The notes under the pieces: generated by a model
The model's input: the letters and a program-made list of their open reading frames with translations, nothing else
Databases searched by the model: none
What the model was told of the DNA's origin: nothing
Translations under genes and position numbers: made by a program
Assembly: GCF_000143415.4 (NCBI RefSeq)
Contig: NW_003314292.1
Coordinates: 1,191,666-1,255,665, forward strand
Source: Selaginella moellendorffii
Taxonomy: Eukaryota; Streptophyta; Lycopodiopsida; Selaginellales; Selaginellaceae
Length of the DNA stretch: 64,000 bases
Direction: 5' to 3'
In this document: positions 54,737 to 64,000 of the stretch, piece by piece
Layout: every line of letters begins with the position of its first letter
Position numbering within the stretch: position 1 is the first letter of the stretch

Positions 54737-56772
54737 ATGGAGGCAGTGATGGTCGAGCCGGCCCAGGATATGACTAGTTGTGTGGTGTGCTTGGCAGAGA
54801 TAGGGAGAGTGCAGGAGCGCGTTGTGGTAACTTTCCATGCAGCTTACCCGGACGTAAGAGATACGCACCTGTATTCTGTACATCTCGAACTTCTCAAGTT
54901 ACGCCGATATCGACTCATGGATCTCTGGAGCTGTCAACGTGCCGTACGCCACAAGCTCTGGAGCTCGCATTCCGAAAGTAAGAATATGTGCGTTGTACTT
55001 TTTAAAAAGATGGGCGGTTCTTTTGCAGCATGAATTACGAGCTGCGGGCTCTGGTGGGAACATCAGATTGCTGGGTATGTGGTAATCTCTCTTCTTGTCT
55101 GATTATTGCTGTTGCTGTGAATGTTTGGTTTGGTTTTGGTTATAGGATTGGTGTGCACAAACCAGGTCCTTGGTGGTGGTGCTTGGAGACGCACATGTGT
55201 ATGTGTTTGGCGAGGCCCTTGCGACGGTGATACTGTGCCGAAGTGGGAAGGACGAGAGGCTGACCCGTCCAAGTTCTCTCTACCGTCTCAAAAATGCTAG
55301 TCCCCCGCAAAGCAGCAGTCTACCTTTTTACTACCACAAGGTACTCACCCTTTCGTTGAAATTTGTTATTCTGGAAGCCTGTGCACGCAGGAGCGGCTGA
55401 CTACAGCAGACTCCTATCTTATTGTTGCATCAAGACACCTAGAGTGTCACATGGATAGCGATTATACTAGCGTTTTCAGCTGTGAGTATTGTATACTTTT
55501 GATCCGCAAACGAGCTTGTAACGTGCGAACTAGTACAGGGCCTCGAGGAAGCTCGATGTAGGGACCGATGAATGCAGGACATTTGCAGTAGTTCCTGTTG
55601 CAGAGCTGCTGCGACAGAAAGTGGCCTCTGGAATGACTCTTGAGGGGAGTGGACAGCTACACAGTGCCGCAAGGGACAAAGAGGAAGGCCCAATCGATAT
55701 ATATTCTGAGCCTCCCTATGAATCTGAGTCTGAAGACGAAGATGAGACTGAAGACGAGGAAGAGATGGTAGAGTTATATGGTGTTAGACCCCATGGTTTG
55801 CGCCCCCTAGGTACGTACAGTAAACTAATTATAGCTATATAACGATGTTACTGTTCTCAGTCAATGGGAACCCTCAAGTACCCAAACCTGTTACCTCTCG
55901 CGAGCCCCAACGTCCCAGGGACCCCTGCATAAGGGTGATGGACCTCAAGGTAATAATGCTTCAAATTTACCTCTCTTCTTTTTTTTTGATTTTCTCAAGC
56001 TTGTTCGTAAAGTCGGCTCTTGCAAGTTTGTGATTAAAAGTGGAGACATACTAGAGTGGTTTGTGAACGGAAAGAATGATGCTATCGTAATTCCTGTTGG
56101 AGGTCAGATACACCAGGGTAAGGCAAAGGGGTGTTTAGAGCTTTTGACTTTTCTTTTTTCAGAAATATGTTTGCTACTACTGGTTCGAGGTTTACTGCCT
56201 TGGAGATCATGTAACTGTCTTTCCTTATTTTTGAACTTTTGAACTGACTTGTTTCTCAGCCCTTCAGAGGGACTGCCAGCATCTAAAATCATTGCTACTC
56301 TAGGCACAAGATACTCCAAAGACAGGGAGACGGAAGCTGCCAGACAACTTGGTCTCACTTACGGGTATGTCAGAGCGTGTAGAAAATTTGATACATTGTG
56401 CTTTTGCTGGATTGTCCCAGTCAAAAGGATTACAAATGAAAGGGGCCAATTGCAAATTTAGCAGTACATGATTACAGGAACGCTATAACATTTGCTTGCA
56501 AGGAGGGCGTTAAGCATATAGCACTCCCAGCTATCTCGTGTGGATCTGGCGGGTTTGTACTCACACCTTACCTCTTGTATATACTGAGTTTGCATTGTGT
56601 TTCAGGTTTCCTGTGGATAAAGCTGCACATATTGCTGTAGAATGCGTACAAAAGGCACTCAAAAGTGCTGAAGCGTCCATTGAGGTAACCTGGCTTAGAC
56701 ATGCCTTTGTTATTCTGTTAAAATTGTAGGTTCACTTTGTGATAAAGGACGAACCCACCTGGAGAGCCTAGG
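54737..56772 (+). pseudogene. PP2C-macro gene, broken copy 2
   Basis: It is collinear with 43057-45211. A 13-bp deletion in exon 1 (after CGACTCATGGATC) shifts the frame to a stop. Exons 4 and 5 have lost terminal segments. An extra 60-70 bp sits in the intron before the NAITFACKEG exon. In the last exon TGG of RAW is TAG. Macro motifs LPASKIIATLGTRY and EGVKHIALPAIS persist, showing that loss is recent. Confidence 0.85.
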
Positions 56773-56859
56773 TAGCTACAACAGACCTCCTTGCATTTTT
56801 GGATTATGATTGGTATGTATCATGTTGGAGCAACAGACCTCCTTTTCCAGTCGAGAATA

Positions 56860-57064
56860 TTTTGAAGGGATAATTTTATCTTGAGAGGATAGAAATAAGT
56901 CATATATGATAATGGTTTAAAAGACATTTAAAATAAAATAATGCAAAGGTTAGGGTAAACCTTCATGGCTAATACCACTAGAAAATGGTAAATAGATTCA
57001 TGCCCAATTGAACAATCTATATGCTATGCTATTATAATTCCCAAGCAAGGTAATATATATATGA
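56860..57064. other. Spacer
   Basis: Nothing recognised beyond the decayed downstream flank of the duplicated gene. Confidence 0.4.
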
Positions 57065-57428
57065 TGTGTGGTCCAAGTGTATGGTTATAATGTTGTATAT
57101 TAATATTAGCATAGTAGCTGTTGACTTCTATATATAAACTAAGGTTTTTGGGTTAATTGATATGCACATTTTTTGTATTCCCTTTCTATATTTCATACAT
57201 TCACATTAGTGGAGATGAAAGGTAGTTTTGATTGTCCCTAATGAGTGTTTGGATTTGGGATTTTGATTTAAATTTAACTTTTGCATCATTTAGATTTAGT
57301 TTTTTCCATTTTCTTTCTTTTGTTCTTTCTTTTTAGGATTTTGGTTTAAATCTAACTTTTGCATTATCTAGATCTCCCTAACTTTTTTTCATTTATCTTC
57401 TTTTGCTTTTTCCTATTCATTCATTTTC
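57065..57428 (+). repeat. LTR-like repeat and leader, family A
   Basis: It starts TGTGTGGTCCAAGTGTATGG and contains GTTAATTGATATGCACATTT and CACATTAGTGGAGATGAAAGG, as at 27.9 and 39.7 kb, then a T-rich leader up to the gag ATG. Confidence 0.65.
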
Positions 57429-58741
57429 ATGGCAGAGTAGCAATCTCCTCCTCTTTTGACTCTGGAGCAGCATTTGGTGCAATTACTTGATGCTATGTGA
57501 TTGCAATTGAACAACAAAACTCAGTTGATCGTGGCATTCATGGCATGTGGTACAACTCCTCTTGCTCTTAGTGTCAATCCTCATGTTTAGCCAAAGTTCT
57601 TTCGTGGGAATCTTAGGGATGATGTGTACCATTGGTTTGATCACTTCATGGTGATTGCCACATATCATTCTTGGAATGATGTTTGATATTTGCATGAGTT
57701 CCCCACGTGTTTCCAAGGGACAGTGTTACAGTGGTACAATGGTTTAAACACAATCACTCATAGGGATTAGAATGTTCTCCTGGATGTTTTCAAACGTCCA
57801 TTCAAATATGCCAATGATTGTAATAATGCCTTCCAACAATTGCATCATTTTCGTTAGGGGTCATCTAAGTTGGTGATGCAATTTGGCATTTGTTTTCAAA
57901 ACCTCTTGTTTCATGAGGAATCAAATATGTTAGAGCGAATCAAGCTAAGAATGTTGTGGCTGCTGAGCGTGTAATGAAGTTAGTCACACTTATTAGTGTT
58001 GTCAGCATTTTCCGGATTAGCAACCTCCGAGTGGGTATATATTTGGGTGCAAAGGCTTTGCAATGGTTCCTCCATTTCCTAAGTGGAGACTTTGGTGTCA
58101 ACAACGTTCTGTTGATGCTGCTATAGTGGAAGATCTAGACACCGAGATGCATTTGGGAAATGAGGAGTGGCGCGAGTAACAAAGGGACCTTGCGCGAGTA
58201 AATTAGTGACTCCTCAATCTTTCTTTCGGGAGTATTATTAAGGGGTTCACTCAACACCAGTTCATCCAATATTTACTTTCCAAGTTCGTTTTTATAATAA
58301 GAGATCTCATATCATTCTCTCCGTATTGGTTGATATAGGTTCGAGTTTATCTTCTATTGCTTGACATATTGCTACACATTACCATCTACACTTGCGTTGT
58401 GTGGCAGAGCCAGTTTTTATTCTTTATGGCAATAGCTGTACACATGCATATGCACGGGATGAAGCGGATCTAGTTGTGCATACAGACAATCTCGACCTTG
58501 GGTTACAGTCATTGCGGGTGGTGCTGAGTCAAACTTTTGACTTCATCCTTGATATGGATTGGTTGCAACGCAATTATGTTAAATGTGACTTTGAGACTTC
58601 TCTTCTTTGTCTCATACTTCTTTATATTTTATCTATTCCTCTCACTTCAACAACAGAAGAGCAGCAGTAGAGAGTGTGCATTTACTTTTCATATGATGGA
58701 GTACATTTTATTTCTCGTTTTTCTTTCTTTCTTTTGATGCT
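57429..58741 (+). pseudogene. gag-protease remnant of gypsy family A, interrupted by the small LTR element
   Basis: From the ATG at 57429, frames read LLTLEQHLVQLLDAM, RDDVYHWFDHFMVIATYHSW and QGTVLQWYNGLNT, the same Gag as at 20498-20950. Nearly all stops are TAG or TGA where the other copy has CAG, CGA or TGG. A protease part at 58320-58620 shows VDIGSSLSSIA and FDFILDMDWLQRNYVKCDFE. Pol after this point is not visible; the element at 58742 is inserted here. Confidence 0.7.
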
Positions 58742-59018
58742 TGTAGCGCATGTGATCATGGGATGAGATTTAGATATATTGTCACCATGGATCTTTGGAA
58801 CTTTGGGGGATAAATAGGGATAAAATAGCCACTAAGGGCTCTCTTATCAAGCAATTGCCCCTTTTCCAGTTGGCTTAAGGGGAGAGAGATAAGGTGTGCT
58901 ACAGTTGGTATCGGAGCAAATGGCATGGGTTTGATTCCCATTGATTAGTAGCTACTTAAAAATATAATATACCCTTGAATAAGGTATATTCCTACCCCTA
59001 AATTTGAAATTGTACGTA

Positions 59019-59362
59019 GTGGGCATCCATGACAAAAGTATCCCATGGTGTGGGCATCCACGGACAAAGGTATCCACTTCCTCTTGTGTGGAGTATCCAT
59101 GGACAAAGGTATCCACCAAGTATCCCATGGTGTGGGCATCCAGGGACAAAGGTATCCACTTCCTCTTGTGTGGAGTATCCAGGGACAAAGGTATCCACTT
59201 CCTCTTGTGTGGGCATCCACGGACAAAGGTATCCACCAAGTATCCCATGGTGTGGGCATCCACGGACAAAGGTATCCACTTCCTCTTGTGTGGGCATCCA
59301 CGGACAAAGGTATCCACTTCCTCTTGTGTGGAGTATCCATGGACAAAGGTATCCACCATGGG
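59019..59362. repeat. 38/43-bp tandem repeat inside the small LTR element
   Basis: Eight GGACAAAGGTATCCAC units occur in two variants. A 38-bp unit has CTTCCTCTTGTGTGG, and a 43-bp unit has CAAGTATCCCATGGTGTGG. Units end in GGCATCCAC or AGTATCCA. There is no unique spacer between units. The repeat leaves several frames open on both strands, giving spurious ORFs. Confidence 0.9.
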
Positions 59363-59389
59363 ACTGCGGTACGGGTAAATGACTAATTA

Positions 59390-60400
59390 CCTCACATGGA
59401 ATAGTTAGTCTAATATTATGGAAGGATTGGTAGATTCAGTGTGGAAATAGAGGTGTTGGAATAGCTGGTCTAATATCATGGAAGGATTGGTAGATTCAGT
59501 GCAGAAATAGAGGTGTTGGTTCCCCTTGGTTTAGTAGTGGTTCCCCTTGGCTTAGTAGGGGTCAATGAGGACATTGACATCTGGTTCCCCTTGGCTTAAT
59601 AGGGGTTATTAGTCAATAGTCAATGAAGACATTGACATTTCTGAAGGGGGGATGAGTATAGCATATGTGATCATGGGATAAATTTTGGATATACTGTCAC
59701 TGTAGATCCTTGGAACCTTGGGGGATAAATGAGGACATTGACATCTGGTTCCCCTTGGCTTAATAGGGGTAGTGTGGAAATAGAGGTGTTGGAATAGCTA
59801 GTCTAATATTATGGAAGGATTGGTAGATTCAGTGCGGAAATAGAGATGTTGGTTCCCTTTGGCTTAGTAGTGGTTCCCCTTGGCTTAGTAGGGGTCAATG
59901 AGGACATTGACATCTGGTTCCCCTTAGCTTAGTAGGGGTTGTTAGTCAATAATCAATGAAGACATTGACGTCTCTGAAGGGGGGATGAGTATAGCGCATG
60001 TGATCATGGGATAAAGTTTAGATATACTGTTACTGTGGATCCTTGAAACCTTGGGGGATAAATGAGGACATTAACATCTGGTTCCCCTTGGCTTAGTAGT
60101 GGTTCCCCTTGGCTTAATAGGGGTTGTTAGTCAATAGTCAATGAAAACATTAACCCTAAGTATCCCAAAACCTTTAATCGATTGGAAAAGGGGGTGCATT
60201 CTTATTCATGTGCCTTTTCCCTCTATATTTGAACCCCATAGATCATCTCTCAAGTCGTTCTCTTTGGTTACTTACAATCCACCACGCTTCCCTGCAAGTT
60301 CCCTTGGGGGATAAATGAGGACATTGACATCTGGTTCCCCTTGGCTTAGTAGGGGTTGTTAATCAATAATCAATGAAGACATTGACATCTCTGAAGGGGG
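59390..60400. repeat. Larger tandem array inside the small LTR element
   Basis: Blocks GGTTCCCCTTGGCTTAGTAG, CAATGAGGACATTGACATCT and GGAAGGATTGGTAGATTCAG recur many times. The polypurine tract plus LTR start (GGGGGGATGAGTATAGC) occurs internally near 59645 and 59980 before the real right LTR, so the array was built by duplicating the element's own 3' junction. A family B repeat is embedded at 60150-60300. Confidence 0.8.
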
Positions 60401-60567
60401 ATGAGTGTAACGCATGTGATCATGGGATAAAGTTTGGATATACTATCACCGTGGATCCTTGGAACCTTGGGGGATAAATAGAGATAAAATAGTCACTAAG
60501 GGCTCTTTCATCAAGCAATTGCCCTTTTTCCAATTGACTTAAGGGGAAAGAGATAAAGTGTGCTACA

Positions 60568-60732
60568 ATGCTTTTTTTTTTCTTGACTGCATAAAGATGC
60601 TTACTGAAAGAAAATGAGTTCTTTTTTTTCTCTTTCTCTCTCTTTTTTTGCTTTTGTTTACTTGGCTGTTCCTTAAACTTGCTTTCATTCTATGTTTGTT
60701 TCATTTTCAGTTTCATCTACTACTACTGCTGC
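60568..60732. other. T-rich spacer
   Basis: No gene is supported. The leading ATGCT is the right target duplication. Confidence 0.5.
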
Positions 60733-60885
60733 TGCTTTTTTTTGCATGCGTTGATACAGCTTCAAAGCCATCTCGTGCTCTCTAGCCTCTGCATATCCCA
60801 GGATCATGGAGTTCCAGGACACGGCGTCATGAAGCTGCATGTTGTCAAAGACACACCTTGCCTCAGTGAGGAACTCTAGTGGCTG
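60733..60885 (-). pseudogene. Pentatricopeptide repeat fragment
   Basis: The minus strand reads EARCVFDNMQLHDAVSWNSM then ILGYAEAREHEMALKLYQRM, a textbook PPR repeat (A-VFD-M-DVVSWNSMI-GYA-G-ALKLY-M). One repeat plus edges is present. No start, so a fragment. Its GC content contrasts with the flanking repeats. Confidence 0.75.
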
Positions 60886-61262
60886 AAGCAGAAGCTAAAT
60901 GAGCGTAACGTGTTGGGACTAAAAGCTCCGACTTAAAGGTCAAGAGCAGAAGTGGAACTCTCAACGAAGTGCTCAAGGAATGAGCACGAAGGGAGCAATA
61001 AGTGAGTTTCTAGAAAAGGAACACAAGAGGACCAACATGTGAAACACAAATCCCTAAGCCCCAAAGTGGAGCCAAAAGGGTGTCATGTGGTATTGGCCAA
61101 AGCGAAAGCCAAACGAGCATAACGCATTTGAACTAAAAACTCTGACTTAAAAAGTCGAAAGCGGGAGTGGAACTCCCAATGAAGTGCTCGAAGAATGAGC
61201 ATGAAGAGAGCAACAAGTGAGTCTCTAGAAAAGGGACAAGAGGACCAACACATGACATGTGG
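60882..61262. repeat. Two-copy tandem repeat, about 217-bp period
   Basis: 60882-61046 and 61099-61262 align (GAGCGTAACG / GAGCATAACG; GTGGAACTCTCAACGAAGTGCTC / GTGGAACTCCCAATGAAGTGCTC; AAGAGGACCAACA in both). No coding potential. Confidence 0.75.
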
Positions 61263-61655
61263 GAGGAGTCCGAGATAGACCTGAGATGGAGTCTGAGATG
61301 GAGTCCAAGATAGATCCGAGATGGAGTCCGAGATAGATCCGAGATGGAGTCTGAGATGGAGTTCAAGATGGACCCGAGATGGATCCGAGATGGAGCCCGA
61401 GATGGAGTCTGAGATAGAGTTTGAGATGGACCCAAGATGGATCCGAGATGGAGTCCAAGATAGACCTGAGATGGAGCCGAGATAGAGCCCAAGATGGAGT
61501 TCGAGATGGACCCGAGATGGACCCGAGATGGATCTGAGATGGAGTCCGAGATGGAGTTCGAGATGGATCTAAGATGGAGCCGAGATGGAGCCTGAGATGG
61601 AGTCTGAGATGGACCCGAGATAGAGTCCGAGATGGAACCAAGATTGAGACCAAGA

Positions 61656-61689
<34 letters not shown>

Positions 61690-61720
61690 TCTAAGTCTGA
61701 GTTCGAGTCCGAGTCTGAAT
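61258..61720. repeat. 12-bp minisatellite GAGTCCGAGATG
   Basis: About 460 bp of 12-bp units (GAGTCCGAGATG with GACCC, GATCC and TAGA variants) grade into 6-bp GAGACC units at 61645-61690. Both strands are open over long stretches for this reason only. It ends at GGTGAAAGCCCAAAG, a block of the chromovirus 2 LTR. Confidence 0.9.
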
Positions 61721-62737
61721 AGGAATATAGGCTGTTCGGTGAAAGCCCAAAGTGATCGTCCCCGAGAGGGGTTGCAAGGGGTTCCAAAAGTATAGTAGGG
61801 AGGATGTGGGGGTTGGATCCTAGTGGAGCCAATTTGGCCAAGAAAGGCTAGTTTGGCCCAAGAAGACTATACCCAGGTGTTGGGTGATGAAATAACCACT
61901 AGAAAGTCCAAGGCTAGAGTAAATTTAAATTGACAAGCGGGGTAGCTTGGTGAAGTGTTCAAGAGCCGGTTCTAATTCCCCTAGGAGATCGAATGGTTGA
62001 TGCTCCCAGTCCAAGCATGGGTGGCACTACCTACTTGGATACCTAGTGTGGCTCAATTGAACCTCGCTCTAAGCCCATGGCTAGAGCACCCACAGGCATA
62101 AGGAGGGGAGAGTACCCATGAGGCTCGCGTAAGGCCATGGTATTCCGAAATATTGTCCCAAAGTCCTAAACTGTGAAAAGGAAGAGGAGCAATCCTTTAG
62201 TGCAGTGACTAAAGATATGGTCACATGGTGAGGAAGTCCTAGAGGACAGTAGGACTTAGAGGTTGGGCCTACGGGCCTTGTTCCAGTGGCAGTGTTAGCG
62301 AACACGGCCATGGACAAAAAGGGATTTAATAAGGACTGAAAAAGGGATATAGGAGAAGGTTGTTCTTCATGTCTGTGGGCATCCTAAGGATGCTAAGGAA
62401 TGGATTTGGGATGACCACTCATGGATAGATAGCCAAGTCTTGGAAAGATAGGATTGTGATGCAAGTGGTATTGGACCACTAGTGCGGCAAAGGTGAATGG
62501 GCATGGCCTTAGCATAATAGGCTGATATGTTGGTGGTACCTTTGAGTGTCAGTTAAGGGATTCGACAGGTGGAGCATTTGGACCAAGTGCAAAGGTTGAG
62601 TGGCATGGATGCCATTCTCGGGGCTAGCAAGCCCCAAGTCCTGAATTGGACTTATAGAGGTTGTGAATGAGACTCCTCCAAGTGGTCTAAGGTGTGGTGA
62701 AATGACTAAAGTAAAATGGAAAAATTAGTTGCTTACA
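61721..62737 (+). repeat. LTR-C, decayed LTR with adjacent primer site
   Basis: 61739-61800 resembles the chromovirus 2 LTR (GTGAAAGCCCAAAG, GGTTCCAAAAGTATAGTAGGG). 61840-62340 is repeated, decayed, at 21.1-21.6 kb and inverted at 49.5-49.9 kb. The right end, TTGCTTACA at 62737, is followed by TTTGGTATTAAAGC, a primer binding site with two transitions. The left boundary is uncertain. Confidence 0.6.
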
Positions 62738-62740
62738 ATT

Positions 62741-62752
62741 TGGTATTAAAGC
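62741..62752 (+). promoter_or_regulatory. Decayed primer binding site
   Basis: TGGTATTAAAGC differs from the initiator Met site TGGTATCAGAGC by C-to-T and G-to-A changes only. Confidence 0.6.
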
Positions 62753-64000
62753 TGTTCCTTAGTTCGACTTTTATTGGTGCTCAAGTATATTGCCACTTGT
62801 ATTGGCATTGGAAGGTCTGAGGAGTGGGCCTATCCTTGAGAAGTAGCAGGTTGGGAGGACAAGGCTCTACACTACAGTTCATGTGTGAACTTGTAGGCAA
62901 GGTGGTGGATAGAGAAGGGCCAATAAGGGAATGACTTTGGGATTTTGGGAATAATATAAGGTTTTCCTCAGAGAATTGAGGATGTGATCCAGATGAGCGT
63001 TTGACTCAACAAATTGGCTAATGTAGTTGTGGTAAACAACTATATTTGGGATCACAAGAAAGATAGAGCCTCCAAAATAATAAAGGAGTCACAAGATTAT
63101 TCTCATATAGTTGAGGTTGGTGCTCATAAATTGAAGACTAAAATTAAGGACCATGGGAGGTTAAATATAGAAGAGGACACAAGTCCTTGAAATAGTAGCC
63201 AAGGCTACCCTTAATAAATGCTAGAACAACCCAAGGGATCGGTGTACTTAAAAGATAAGTTGGTATTCTCATCACATGGACAAATAGTCCAAAGGGGCAA
63301 AACTAGCCCATATTGAATAACGAATAATCAAGAGTCGAAGTAACATTTGCAAGAATGGTTCTTATAGGTAGGACATGAATACAAGAAGTTGTATTCTAAC
63401 AAGCTGACACCTCAAAAATGGGACCTTATAGGTCATTAGATTAGTAAAGTCCAAAAAGCTAAATGATTTGAGTGGAGTCAAAGAATAGTCCTAGAGGACT
63501 GGTGAAAGCATTTGGACTGAAGTGTGTTGTACCCCACAAAGGATGGGGAGGATCATAAAATCCAAGTGTGAGAACAGTGGGTATCTCATTGATGGCGAAA
63601 TGTGCCATACTAAAGTTATGGGAAAAAAGTTCTCAAAAGAAAGCAACTTTGACACAAAGTTGTGTGTAAACTATATGGTGCAGTGCTAATGGATAGTTGG
63701 CGTGAGAAATGACTGTATTAGTTTTAGCAAAGACGTAGACACAAATAAGGAATATCATAAAGGTAGGCTCATGGAACTGATAGTATAGAGACACCGAATA
63801 TGCAAAGGCGTGATGCCTTAAGGTCAAGTTGGTGGGTTCATGAGAACCCCTTCCTAAAGGAATTCTAATGGAAATGGGAATGGCATAGCCTAAACTGGAA
63901 GGCATGTGGTTAGAGTGTGGTAGCAATGAGTTGTAAGACTTGACAACTATAAGGCAACTAAACAAAAGGTGCAAAATAATTGATTGAATTGGTAAAAGGT
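62753..64000 (+). repeat. Non-coding interior of the LTR-C element
   Basis: No gag or pol is readable in any frame. 62890-63260 matches 48995-49480. The 113-residue minus-strand ORF near 63.8 kb shows no domain. The element runs off the window. Confidence 0.5.

Larger units (their letters stand above)
58742..60567 (+). mobile_element. Small non-coding LTR element (TRIM-like)
   Basis: Two 162-bp LTRs (58742-58903 and 60406-60567) begin TGTAGCGC or TGTAACGC and end GTGCTACA. A primer binding site, TGGTATCGGAGC (58906-58917), follows the left LTR, and a polypurine tract, GAAGGGGGATGAG, precedes the right one. The target duplication ATGCT is perfect (58737-58741 and 60568-60572). The 1.5-kb interior has no gag or pol, only tandem repeats, so movement would depend on proteins from another element. 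Decayed inverted relatives are at 45.8-46.6 and 49.3 kb. Confidence 0.92.

Noticed and set aside
58905..58960. tRNA-like sequence with GTATCGGAGC and GGTTTGATTCCC
   Set aside because: It is the primer binding site and following leader of the small LTR element; no cloverleaf arms pair.
59019..59362. CRISPR-like direct repeats
   Set aside because: Units are contiguous, there are no unique spacers, no cas genes are present, and the context is a plant LTR element.
58945..59386. Six overlapping ORFs of 99-135 residues on both strands
   Set aside because: All are readings of one 38/43-bp tandem repeat; open frames follow from the repeat, and no start context or domain supports a protein.
61133..61841. 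Minus-strand ORFs rich in Ser, Leu and Gly
   Set aside because: They are translations of the GAGTCCGAGATG minisatellite.
63633..63974. 113-residue minus-strand ORF
   Set aside because: It lies in the non-coding interior of a decayed LTR element, with no recognisable domain.

Overview
The window looks like nuclear DNA of a land plant, most probably a lycophyte such as Selaginella moellendorffii. This rests on plant-type nicotinamidase and RMI1 genes, very short introns (about 40-95 bp in every gene modelled here), PPR fragments, telo-box-like TTAGGGTT motifs just upstream of start codons, and abundant Ty3/gypsy LTR retrotransposons. The species name is an inference; no search was run.

Layout. 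1-25 kb is almost all retrotransposon. It holds a decayed chromovirus (135-5697) and then a three-level nest: a minus-strand gypsy element (6998-20318, TSD TCACG) contains a younger plus-strand chromovirus (7427-14693, TSD CCTGA, with a 100-N assembly gap in its right LTR) and a solo LTR (19025-20155, TSD CTCAC). Old, AT-shifted remnants fill 20.3-25 kb. 25-28 kb holds a small intact secreted LamG-like gene and fragments of PPR and SNF2/CHD genes. 28.7-30 kb is an AT-rich bulb-lectin-like pseudogene.

30-45 kb is the gene island. It holds a RadA C-terminal half and an oligopeptidase B N-terminal half butted together on the minus strand, a broken RMI1, a protein kinase with one late frameshift, a second broken oligopeptidase B 5' end, an intact RMI1, an intact nicotinamidase, Cwc15 and Swd2/WDR82 fragments, and an intact 12-exon gene joining a PP2C-like region to a macro domain. 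45.2-51 kb is heavily decayed repeat, much of it inverted copies of sequences elsewhere in the window. 51-56.9 kb is a rearranged second copy of parts of the island (lectin-like, RadA, Swd2, PP2C-macro), all broken. 57-64 kb holds a decayed gypsy 5' end, a small non-coding LTR element (58742-60567, 162-bp LTRs, TSD ATGCT) full of tandem repeats, a PPR fragment, a 12-bp minisatellite and another decayed LTR with a recognisable primer binding site.

How the genes relate. The genes do not form a pathway. The theme is segmental duplication followed by complementary loss. The divergent oligopeptidase B/RMI1 pair exists twice, and each copy keeps a longer version of only one partner. The PP2C-macro gene exists twice with one copy intact. 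RMI1 and RadA are both DNA-repair proteins, but nothing in the sequence shows that they are co-regulated.
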